This document shows, in pieces, positions 17,991 to 25,626 of a stretch of DNA of 64,000 nucleotides. A model generated the notes under the pieces. It was not told where the DNA came from, did not search any database, and was given only the letters and a program-made list of their open reading frames with translations. The position numbers were made by a program, and so were the translations under genes. The stretch is taken from assembly GCA_963726755.1 (NCBI GenBank), contig CAVSDB010000001.1, positions 62,001 to 126,000 of the forward strand, read 5' to 3'. The stretch's first letter is position 1; each line of letters begins with the position of its first letter. This DNA comes from DATKIY01 sp963726755. Its GTDB lineage: Bacteria > Actinomycetota > Actinomycetes > JAHEKZ01.

Positions 17991-20056
17991 TCCTTGATGT
18001 GGAGGTTGCCCGGCGGGCAACGGCGTCAACTGCCGTTACGCCGTCTGGTCGTGCGAAAACCGGGTTGAGTTCGATCAGCTCTAGGTCATGATCGAACAGC
18101 GCGCGACCGACGGCTACTGCCAGTTCAGCGACCGCGCGGAGATCAACGGCCGGACGTCCCCGCCCGCCGGTAAGCAGCGACTGCCGCACGCAGCCCGCGA
18201 AGCGCCTTCTCGACGCGGTCGACGTCCGCTGGCAACGGCACGATCGCGGCGTCCGACGCGATCTCAACCCAGACGCCACCGAGCCCAACGACGAGGACCG
18301 GAACCACGGCATCGCGGCGGGCCGAGATCAATAGTTCGACCCCTGGCGTCGACATGGTTTCGATCAGCACCGGAGTGTTGGCGTGACCGTCGATCGCACG
18401 GAGTCGAGTGAACGCAGCCGTAACGTTGGCATCGCCGGTGACGTTCAACTCCAGGGCGCCAATGTCGCTCTTGTGTTGTAGGTCGGGGGAGCTGAGCTTC
18501 ATTGCGACCGGTTCGCCGAGGCGCGACGCGAGCGCGGTCGCCTCACTCGCGGTCGTCGCGATACCACCGTCCGGGAAGGTGATTCCCGACTGACGCAGCA
18601 AGTCTTTTGCTTCATGCTCAGCCAGCCAGTCACCTGACTTCGGCACGCCAGCTAGCTCGGCAATCGCGCGCAGTCGCTTCGGGTCGCCAGCGGGTGTGCG
18701 CATCGCGTTTGCAACTTTGAGCCCGGTGGTCAGACCCCAGACGGCCGGGACCCCAGCGTCAAGACACTTCTGCACAGTCTCTTCCGGCAACAGGTCAGAC
18801 AGTGTGGACGCCACGATGACCGGAGCGTCCGAGCCAACACCGCCTTTGAGAATTCCGTCGAGGGTGACGGCCCAGCTTTCCGTCGTGGCTGGGTCCATGC
18901 GCTGGGGCTGGTCGTAGTAAACGAGCACCTGTGCGATGTCTGGGTCTGCGGCGGTACTGCGCACGATGTTGGCGATTCGATCGACTTCGCCCCAGATCAC
19001 GGCGGTGTAGTCGAGCGGGTTGCCGACCGTTGCGGCGTCAGGTAGCAGGGGTTCAAGCGCCTTGGCTGTCGCATCGCTCAATGCCGGTAGCGGGATAGAC
19101 AGTCGTTCTGCCTCGTCGGCCGAGATGGCGGCGTCCCCGCCGGAGCAGGTGACGACTGCAATACCGCGACCGGTGTTACGTCGTCCGGTGGCCATCGCCT
19201 TCGCCGTCTCAAGCAGTTCGTTCGGATCGTCTACCCACACGCCGCCTGCTTCGACGACAAGTGCCTCGAGGACGCGGGCGTCCCCGGCGACGGCACCAGT
19301 GTGTGCTGCGGCGGCGCTGGCGCCCAACGCGCTGCGTCCGGCCTTGAGCATGACAACGCCGATCTCGCGCTCGGCGCAAACGGCAAGCCCTTGCGCCAGT
19401 CGCGCGCCGTCACCCTCGGTCTCGAGGTAGAGCGCAACTGAGCGCACACCGTCTTGTTCGGCGAGAGCTAGCAGATAGTCGGATGCATCGAGCACGGCTT
19501 GGTTACCGCAAGAGATCACGGTGTGTAGATGTAGTGCGCGTCGCGTGCCGAGTGCGTTGACAGCGACGTTGCCACTTTGTGAAACGAGTGCGACTCCGCC
19601 GGCGGGTGCGAGGTTGTAGCCGTCACCCCACAACGGCGCACGTCGGTGTACTGACACCAATCCGTTGCCGTTCGGACCACACACGGGCAGGTCGTAACGA
19701 AGGGCGGTGTCACGCAGTTGTTGCTGAAGCTCGCGGCCGTGCTCGACCTCAGCGAAGCCAGCGGCGATAACGACGGCACCGCCGACGCCGATCCGTCCGG
19801 CCTCTTCGATGATGCCGGGGACGGTCGCTGCCGGAGTTGCGATGACGATCGCGTCGGGGGCTTGGTCAAGGTCGGAAAGCGTGCGGACGCACTTGACGCC
19901 GTACACCTCGTCTGCCGAGGGGTGGATGCCCCAGATCGGACCGTCGAACCCGGACTCGACCAAGTTGGCCACTGCCTGGTTGCCGTAGGAGCCAACGCGT
20001 TGGGAGGCGCCGACGACGGCGACGGAGCGGGGGGCGAGAAGTCGGTCGAGATTCAC
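17971..20056 (-). CDS. NDP-forming acyl-CoA synthetase, fused alpha and beta parts (frameshifted near the end)
   Basis: 694 aa after restoration. Converts acyl-CoA plus ADP/GDP and phosphate to acid plus NTP, or the reverse. The CoA-binding domain (LLAPRSVAVVGASQRVGSYG), the succinyl-CoA-ligase-like domain with VCGPNGNGLVS and AHTGAVAGDARV (site of the phospho-His), and an ATP-grasp domain (VAMKLSSPDLQHKSDIGA) follow in order. At about 18180 one extra base shifts the frame after LRGLRAA; the proper ending (SLLTGGRGRPAVDLRAV then LIELNPVFARPDGVTAVD) lies in another frame and stops at 17971. GTG start has AGGATGA upstream. Acyl substrate unknown. Confidence 0.85.
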
Positions 20057-20066
20057 GTAATCATCC

Positions 20067-20080
20067 TGACTGAACAGTCA
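20067..20080. promoter_or_regulatory. Inverted repeat upstream of the acyl-CoA synthetase (candidate operator)
   Basis: TGACTG-AA-CAGTCA is a perfect 6-bp inverted repeat ending 10 bases before the GTG at 20056. On the minus strand a TTGACT lies at 20092-20087. Size and position suit a TetR-type operator, but it differs in sequence from the palindrome at 22074. Confidence 0.4.
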
Positions 20081-20102
20081 ATCAATAGTCAATGAAGTTC
20101 GG

Positions 20103-22067
20103 TCAGAGCGTGGCCGCGACTTTTAGGCCCTCGAGGATCGCCTCTTCGACGGTCCGGGGGGACAGGCAGTCACCGATTGGGTAGACCTCACCGGGGTAGT
20201 CGACGAGGGAGTCAATCAATTCGGTCACCGGATCGTGCCCCTGAGAGAGCACAAGCGCAGCGACGTCGTCGATGATGACCGGTTCGTTGGTCAGGACATG
20301 CTGCAGGTAGACGGTGTCGGTGTCAGCGCCGTAGGGGCGAACCAGCGTGATGATCTCGACGCCCGCTTGGAGCGCGGATTTGGTCATCTCGTCGCGCACG
20401 TACTGCTGGATGCGTTGCCCGGCCATGTAACCGTCGACGGCGAGGGTCACCTTGCGTCCGCGCTCGGCGAGGAGTTGCGCAACGCCGAGTCCGATCCAGT
20501 CGCAACGCCAGTCGGCCACGACGATGCGTCCGGACGGCACCTCGGCACCGTTAATGACATCCCACGCAGACAGCACAGTCGGGTCGTCCATCAACTCGAG
20601 TTCGGTGGTGTGTGGTGTTGCCCCGGCCGCGACGATGACGGCGTCCGGTTGCTTTGCTTCGACGAACGCACGGTCGACGTGAGTGTTCGTCTCGACTTTG
20701 ACGCCGTAGCGGTCAACTTCACTGAGCAGGTTGGTGACGGCGCCACCGAACTCCGCGCGTCCAGGAAGCTGTTCGGCCAGCAACACCTGACCGCCGAGTC
20801 GCTTGGTGGCTTCGTAAATGGTCACGCGGTGGCCACGTTCGGCGGCGACGACGGCTGCCTTCATTCCTGCCACGCCACCGCCGACCACCATCACGTCACG
20901 GGAAGTCTTGACCGGAATGCGCACGCCGAAGGTCTGCTCGCGTCCGGTCTCGGGGTGTTGGATGCACGAGATCGGGTAGCCAGCCTGGAAGTGGCCGATG
21001 CAGGCCTGATTGCAGCCAATGCACGCGCGAATCTCATCAACAAGTCCGTCGCGCGCCTTGGCGGGCATGAGTGGATCGCAAATCATCGCGCGCGTCATCG
21101 CGACAAGGTCGGCCTGACCGGACGCGATGACTTGCTCACCCTCGTGCGGTTGGTTGATGCGACCGGCGACCATGACGGGAACACTCACCGCCTGCTTCAC
21201 GCGCGCAGCAAGCGGTGCGGTGTACGCGGCCGGCATGCTCATAGGGGGGACGATGTGATCAGAGCCGGTGAGAGTCGCCGACGATCCAGCGACGACGCTG
21301 ACGTAGTCGATCGTGCCGTCTGCGTCGATGACGCGAAGGACAGCTTCGACCTCGTCGGGCGAGAGTCCGAACTCGGTTTCTTCGCTGACCGAAACACGTA
21401 GTCCGATGACGAAATCAGGTCCAGCCTCAGCGCGGACCGCTGCAATGACTTCGCGCAGGAAACGCAGTCGGTTCTCGTCGCTGCCGCCGTATTGATCGGT
21501 ACGCACGTTCACTCGTGGGTTGAGGAACTGCGCGGGCAAGTACCCATGTGATGCCACGATCTCGGCGCCGTCGAGTCCGGCCGCTTTGAGGCGACGGACC
21601 GCCGCACCATAGCCGGTGACGACCTCGTCGATGAGTGAGATCGGCATCGCGCGCGGCATGACATGAAAGCGTTCGTTGGGTACGGCCGACGGTGCGAGTG
21701 AGACCGGCAGTGAGCCGTCTTGGCTCTCCATGATTTCGCGTCCACCGTGGAACAGTTGGCCGAAGATCTTGCAGCCGTGAGCGTGGACGGCGGCTGCGAC
21801 CTTGCGGTACCCGGGGATGCCGTCATCGTTGTCGGCCATGAGCACGTGGTAGGTGTACTTGGCGCTCTCGTGAACCCCTGAGACCTGCAGCACGATAAGT
21901 CCGGCACCGCCGGCTGCGCGCGCCTCGTGGTACGCGACCAAACGGTCGGTGACCTGGCCGTTTTCGGCCATCACGGTGTCGTGGCCGGAGGACAGAATCC
22001 GGTTCTTCAGGGTGACGGAGCCGACCTGCAACGGGCTGAACAGATGGGGGAACATCTCGCCGTTCAT
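20103..22067 (-). CDS. FMN/FAD/Fe-S oxidoreductase of the 2,4-dienoyl-CoA reductase (FadH) type
   Basis: 654 aa. Residues 1-360 form an old-yellow-enzyme-like FMN barrel (FSPLQVGSVTLKNRIL, NPRVNVRTDQYGGS, GQADLVAMTRAMICDP). The cysteine cluster ACIGCNQACIGHF plus a later Cys in ISCIQHP ligates a 4Fe-4S centre. About 390-654 holds the FAD/NAD(P)H module (DVMVVGGGVAGMKAAVVAAERG). The family includes dienoyl-CoA reductase, trimethylamine dehydrogenase and enoate reductases. Start ATG 22067 follows TAATGT by six bases, so it is probably leaderless. It lies 46 bases upstream of the acyl-CoA synthetase on the same strand, suggesting shared acyl-CoA catabolism. Confidence 0.85.
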   Translation of the reverse strand: MNGEMFPHLFSPLQVGSVTLKNRILSSGHDTVMAENGQVTDRLVAYHEARAAGGAGLIVLQVSGVHESAKYTYHVLMADNDDGIPGYRKVAAAVHAHGCKIFGQLFHGGREIMESQDGSLPVSLAPSAVPNERFHVMPRAMPISLIDEVVTGYGAAVRRLKAAGLDGAEIVASHGYLPAQFLNPRVNVRTDQYGGSDENRLRFLREVIAAVRAEAGPDFVIGLRVSVSEETEFGLSPDEVEAVLRVIDADGTIDYVSVVAGSSATLTGSDHIVPPMSMPAAYTAPLAARVKQAVSVPVMVAGRINQPHEGEQVIASGQADLVAMTRAMICDPLMPAKARDGLVDEIRACIGCNQACIGHFQAGYPISCIQHPETGREQTFGVRIPVKTSRDVMVVGGGVAGMKAAVVAAERGHRVTIYEATKRLGGQVLLAEQLPGRAEFGGAVTNLLSEVDRYGVKVETNTHVDRAFVEAKQPDAVIVAAGATPHTTELELMDDPTVLSAWDVINGAEVPSGRIVVADWRCDWIGLGVAQLLAERGRKVTLAVDGYMAGQRIQQYVRDEMTKSALQAGVEIITLVRPYGADTDTVYLQHVLTNEPVIIDDVAALVLSQGHDPVTELIDSLVDYPGEVYPIGDCLSPRTVEEAILEGLKVAATL

Positions 22068-22073
22068 TGGGCT

Positions 22074-22091
22074 ACATTATCACGATAATGT
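22074..22091. promoter_or_regulatory. 18-bp palindrome over the -10 of the flavoenzyme gene (candidate TetR operator)
   Basis: ACATTATC-AC-GATAATGT has perfect 8-bp arms. On the minus strand it contains TAATGT (22079-22074), six bases before ATG 22067. A protein bound here would block the promoter. The TetR gene ends 15 bases away, so it is the obvious candidate binder. Confidence 0.55.
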
Positions 22092-22105
22092 GAGTAGAGG
22101 CCAGG

Positions 22106-22738
22106 TCATGACTGGGGCCAACCAAGCAGCTCTGCAGCTAGCGCCAGCGTCAAGGAGCGCAGCCGTTGCGCATCCATGGCATCGATCTCGGCCGCCAACG
22201 TGAGCTCACAGCCGTCCATGTGCGCCAGCAGGATGGTGACGACGTCGTCGACCGGGAGTCGCGGTTCGAAGAGTTCACGGTCAACCCCGGTGGTCACCGC
22301 GCGTGTGAGCAGTTGTCGCCAGGCGTCGTAGATCGACGCGAAGCCCGAACGTAGATAGGGGTGGCGTCCTGATGCGGCTGCGAACTCGGTCCACAGCGAG
22401 CAGTGTCGGCGGACGTCAGGAGCGTCAGCCAGTTGCTCGATCAGCGCAACGATTTGCTCCCACGGGTGCTCGATGTTTGCGGTGGCGGCAGCCCAACGAT
22501 CGAGCAGATCGACGCTCACCTGCTCGAAGGCCTGTTCAAGAAGTTGCTCGCGGGTGTCCCAGTAGTACTGCAGCGCGCCGGTGGTCACACCGGCGGCGTC
22601 AGCGATGTCGCGCAGCCGAACCGCTTCGAATCCTCGTTCGGCCAGGCAGCGGCCAGCGGCGCGCAGAATCTGTGCGCGTCGCTCCTCAACGGAGAGGTCG
22701 CGGCCAGCCCGCACGGCTGGCTGAGATGCGGTAGCCAT
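22106..22738 (-). CDS. TetR-family transcriptional regulator
   Basis: 210 aa. The N-terminal helix-turn-helix reads RAQILRAAGRCLAERGFEAV and ADAAGVTTGALQYYWDTREQLL, typical of TetR proteins. The remaining all-helical domain (WAAATANIEHPWEQIVALIEQLAD onwards) is the ligand-binding part. Start is taken at 22738; an in-frame ATG at 22762 would overlap the divergent gene at 22752. It lies directly upstream of the flavoenzyme gene, with an 18-bp palindrome between them, so it probably represses that gene in response to an acyl-CoA or related ligand. Confidence 0.85.
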   Translation of the reverse strand: MATASQPAVRAGRDLSVEERRAQILRAAGRCLAERGFEAVRLRDIADAAGVTTGALQYYWDTREQLLEQAFEQVSVDLLDRWAAATANIEHPWEQIVALIEQLADAPDVRRHCSLWTEFAAASGRHPYLRSGFASIYDAWRQLLTRAVTTGVDRELFEPRLPVDDVVTILLAHMDGCELTLAAEIDAMDAQRLRSLTLALAAELLGWPQS

Positions 22739-22751
22739 AACAATTGAGAGT

Positions 22752-23246
22752 ATGTCTGACATGACAGTTGAGGTATCAGCCGAGTTCGCCGCCCTCGTGC
22801 TGCAGGCATGGCAGGGCGAGGTCTACGGCGTTGAGGTCTACGGGGCGATTGCCGAGCGACGTAAAGACCACGCCGAATCGGCCAAGTTCAACGAGCTAGT
22901 AGAACTCGAGGAGCACATGGAGCAGCGACTGTCCCAGGTGCTGGTTGACCTGGAGATCGAGCCGGACTTTGGCGACGTGATGGCGACTGCAGAGGCTGAC
23001 GTCGCCGAGGTCGCACTTCGCCCGTGGAGCGAACTTATGTCGTGGCTAGCGAGTGACGCCGAGACGGCGCTGCTGGACTACACGCGGATGATCGAATGCG
23101 CTCCACTCGATGCGGCTGTTCGTGCGGTTGTTGTTGACGTCGTTGCACACGAGCGTGCGCTCATCTGGTTTTGTCAGAGGGAGCTCGGTGGCGAATCAGA
23201 CTCCCTCGCAGACGTTCGCGCGTTGCTAGTGAAGCAAGCGTCGTGA
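22752..23246 (+). CDS. Putative ferritin-like (diiron fold) protein
   Basis: 164 aa, all-helical. Helix 1 carries WQGEVYGVEVYGAIAERRKDH and helix 2 NELVELEEHMEQRL, giving the Glu and Glu-x-x-His pattern of ferritin-like folds. A late helix has VVAHERALIWF, a possible second His/Glu pair. No family name is secure; metal binding is inferred from these residues only. The gene is divergent from TetR and its stop overlaps the next start (GTGA). Confidence 0.6.
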   Translation: MSDMTVEVSAEFAALVLQAWQGEVYGVEVYGAIAERRKDHAESAKFNELVELEEHMEQRLSQVLVDLEIEPDFGDVMATAEADVAEVALRPWSELMSWLASDAETALLDYTRMIECAPLDAAVRAVVVDVVAHERALIWFCQRELGGESDSLADVRALLVKQAS

Positions 23247-23518
23247 CGATTCTGATCGACGATGCACGAGTACCGGCGCACGACCGGTTCTGGAGTCACC
23301 TGGCAAGCGATACGTCGTTTGAAGAACTGCACGCCTTCGTCACACCGTTCGGAATCCCCGAACGAGGCTTTGACGGCGATCACTATGACGTTCCGGCCGA
23401 ACTTCGTGACGACTTCATTGCCGCGGGAGCGGTCGGCGTTACGTCAAGGGAGTTGGTGCGAGCTTTGCATTCGGCAGGACTACGACGCCGTCGATCACGC
23501 AGCGAGAAGCGTCGCTAG
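23243..23518 (+). CDS. DUF4031 domain protein
   Basis: 91 aa. TILIDDARVPAHDRFWSHL, SDTSFEELHAFVTPFGIPER, FDGDHYDVPAEL and VTSRELVRALHSAGLR match the conserved pattern of DUF4031, a short family of unknown function. The GTG at 23243 overlaps the stop of the ferritin-like gene. The stop TAG shares the tetramer CTAG with the stop of the convergent VOC gene. Confidence 0.75.
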   Translation: MTILIDDARVPAHDRFWSHLASDTSFEELHAFVTPFGIPERGFDGDHYDVPAELRDDFIAAGAVGVTSRELVRALHSAGLRRRRSRSEKRR

Positions 23519-23877
23519 CTGAGTTCTGGCGGGAGCAAGCAGAACTCGTTGCCCTCCGGATCTCGCAGGACCTGCCAGCGACCGCCGTCATAGACGTCGT
23601 CAGCCAGAGTTGCACCCAGCGCCAGTGCCTGTTCGGTGGCAGCCGGTACGTCGGTTGCGGCGATGTCGAGGTGCAACCGGTTCTTGACGGTCTTGGGTTC
23701 AGGCACCTGCAGAAAATCCAGTCGGATGCTCGACGTCCGCACGATGGCGTCGCTGTCTTCATCGAGTTCGACGGTGCCGCCGAGCAGGTCGGCCCAGAAC
23801 TGCGACAAAGTGCTGGCGTCGTGGCAGTCGATGCACAGGATCGCGAACTTCAGGACGGCTGGCGCCTTCTCGCTCAT
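23515..23877 (-). CDS. VOC-superfamily (glyoxalase/bleomycin-resistance-like) protein
   Basis: 120 aa single-domain VOC protein with two beta-alpha-beta-beta-beta units: FAILCIDCHDASTLSQFWADLLGG at the start, NRLHLDIAATDVPAATEQALALGA in the middle and VLRDPEGNEFCLL at the end. His and Glu positions suit a metal site. It is the last gene of the operon headed by XPB, and its start overlaps the previous stop. Substrate unknown. Confidence 0.8.
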   Translation of the reverse strand: MSEKAPAVLKFAILCIDCHDASTLSQFWADLLGGTVELDEDSDAIVRTSSIRLDFLQVPEPKTVKNRLHLDIAATDVPAATEQALALGATLADDVYDGGRWQVLRDPEGNEFCLLPPELS

Positions 23878-24482
23878 TGCCCAGCCTGCTCGAGTGCGTC
23901 GATCTCACTACCCATGTTGCTTCGTGCGGCTGACTCCCAACGATGACGACCAATGTCGGTATGGAACAACGAGGGGCGTTCCAGAAATCGACGCAGGATC
24001 TTTGCGCGCCCCATGCGGAAGTCGTCGTCGGGTATGAGTTCGTACTCCTCGCGTATCCATCGCGAGTACTTCGCGTACTGCTCCGGAGGGGACGCCAGGA
24101 TGCTGAGGTCTGCGTCGCACAACACCGCTCCAGGTTCGTCGCCAGCACTTGGCAGGTGGGCCGCGGTCAGGTTGATCAATCGCGAGACTTCACGACGGAT
24201 GTCAGGAGCAACCCCGATGACTTCGAGAGTCTCAACGGCAAGGTGTGCGCTGCGCTCCTCGTTGTCGGTTCGTCCGGGGGCATAGATGGCGTCGTGGAAC
24301 CAAGCGGCAAGTTGAAGTGCGAGTCGATCGCTCGGCTTGGGTGACAGTTCGTCGATCTCTTGCAACACGTGCTCGACGTGCACGCGGGTGTGGTAGCGGC
24401 GATGCGGCTGCGCGTAGCGCGCATCAAGCCCTGCGGCGATAACTGCTGTCTCTACCGTCTGGTCGTCCTCGGTAATCGTCAT
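23874..24482 (-). CDS. HD-superfamily predicted metal-dependent phosphohydrolase
   Basis: 202 aa from ATG 24482, which overlaps the methyltransferase stop (ATGA). Conserved segments are HRRYHTRVHVEHVL, AAWFHDAIYAPGRTDNEERS (His-Asp pair) and VLCDADLSILASPPEQYAKY (second Asp), as in the COG4339 group of HD proteins. These are soluble and of unknown substrate. The start of the VOC gene overlaps its stop in the same way. Confidence 0.8.
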   Translation of the reverse strand: MTITEDDQTVETAVIAAGLDARYAQPHRRYHTRVHVEHVLQEIDELSPKPSDRLALQLAAWFHDAIYAPGRTDNEERSAHLAVETLEVIGVAPDIRREVSRLINLTAAHLPSAGDEPGAVLCDADLSILASPPEQYAKYSRWIREEYELIPDDDFRMGRAKILRRFLERPSLFHTDIGRHRWESAARSNMGSEIDALEQAGQ

Positions 24483-25279
24483 ACCCGGCAGAGCACCTCG
24501 CCATTCAGCACCGCAAACCAGCCAGCGTCTTGTTCGATCCAGGCTCGCCACGCGATCGCAAGTTCGGCGAGGTCACCCTTGGTTGCCAGACCGTGCGCTC
24601 TGGCTTGAACCGCGAACTCAGAGTTCGTGACCCGGTCCGCCCAGAGCCCTCCCCACCATTCGCGGTCTTCTGGCGTTGCAAAGCACCAGACACTGGCCGA
24701 TGCCGTGACTTCATCGAAGTCGACGGCGCTAGCCCAACTCAGTAGGTGGCGTCCAGCGTTCGGCTCGCCGCCGGTACGACGCGCCAGACGTCCGTACAGG
24801 TCGAGCCAGTCGTCGAGCCCGTCCGACTGGGGGAACCAGGTCATGGCGTCGTAGTCGGCGTCCCGAACAGCGACGAGTCCACCTGGTTTCGCGACACGCT
24901 TCATCTCGGTCAGCGCCGCGATCGGATCGGTCAGGTGTTGCAGCACTTGATGCGCATGCACGACGTCGTACGTGTCATCGGGAGCAGTGATGTCGTACAC
25001 GTCACCGGTCGCGAACGCTAACTGCGGAAAGTCGGACGCGTCCCCAGGGTGCTGTGCAGTTGCGATGACTTCGTCGGATCGATCGATGCCGTGAACCCTC
25101 CCGGTCGGACCAGCGACGCGAGCGAAGTCGCGGGTGATGGTGCCGGGTCCGCACCCGATGTCGAGTAGTGACATACCGGCCGTCAGATGAGGGATCAAGT
25201 AGCCGGCGGAGTTCTCCGCGGTCCGCCAGGTATGCGACCGCAGCACACTCTCGTGATGCCCATGCAAATACGTCGCCAC
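24479..25279 (-). CDS. Class I SAM-dependent methyltransferase
   Basis: 266 aa. Motif I is SLLDIGCGPGTITRDFA, motif II around VHGIDRSDEVI, and AHQVLQHLTDPIAALTEMKR plus VAKPGGLVAVRDADYDAM match the Methyltransf_11/25 type that acts on small molecules or lipids. GTG start at 25279, 12 bases after the preceding gene. No specific substrate can be given. Confidence 0.85.
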   Translation of the reverse strand: MATYLHGHHESVLRSHTWRTAENSAGYLIPHLTAGMSLLDIGCGPGTITRDFARVAGPTGRVHGIDRSDEVIATAQHPGDASDFPQLAFATGDVYDITAPDDTYDVVHAHQVLQHLTDPIAALTEMKRVAKPGGLVAVRDADYDAMTWFPQSDGLDDWLDLYGRLARRTGGEPNAGRHLLSWASAVDFDEVTASASVWCFATPEDREWWGGLWADRVTNSEFAVQARAHGLATKGDLAELAIAWRAWIEQDAGWFAVLNGEVLCRV

Positions 25280-25291
25280 CCCCTAACCCAA

Positions 25292-25624
25292 TCAGAGGTT
25301 ACCTACGGGAGCAGCAACGACGGCGCAGTCCTCGCAAACCCATTGCGGATCCTCGCCAAGGTCAGGCTCTACGTGGAGCTGATGCTCGCCATTCATCCGG
25401 CAGGAGGGCCATCGTCCGACGACCCCGGCGAGCGCCTCCTGTAGATCCTGAGCCAACAGGCAGGTGAGGAACGCTGCCCCCTCAGGCCAGGGCTGCGCCC
25501 AAGACCGACGCTCCTGAATCGCGTCGTCGAGCGCGTCGATCACGTCAGGAGTCGTCCGAATCGTCGCCGACAGATCGTTCAACAACTGCGAGCGCGCTCG
25601 CGCCAATGCTTCGTCGACGTCCAT
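25292..25624 (-). CDS. Small hypothetical protein with a cysteine/histidine cluster
   Basis: 110 aa, unrecognised. The N-terminal half is helical (ALARARSQLLNDLSATIRTT, VIDALDDAIQERRSWAQPWPEG). The second half has cysteines and a histidine (FLTCLLAQ, SCRMNGEHQLHVEPD, WVCEDCAVV) that could bind zinc. It starts two bases after the XPB stop and is followed by the methyltransferase after 12 bases, so it is clearly part of that operon. Confidence 0.7.
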   Translation of the reverse strand: MDVDEALARARSQLLNDLSATIRTTPDVIDALDDAIQERRSWAQPWPEGAAFLTCLLAQDLQEALAGVVGRWPSCRMNGEHQLHVEPDLGEDPQWVCEDCAVVAAPVGNL

Positions 25625-25626
25625 GA

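Noticed and set aside
20235..21401. Long plus-strand open frame (388 codons) opposite the FMN oxidoreductase gene.
   Set aside because: It mirrors codon bias of the true gene on the other strand and has no recognisable motif or ribosome-binding site.
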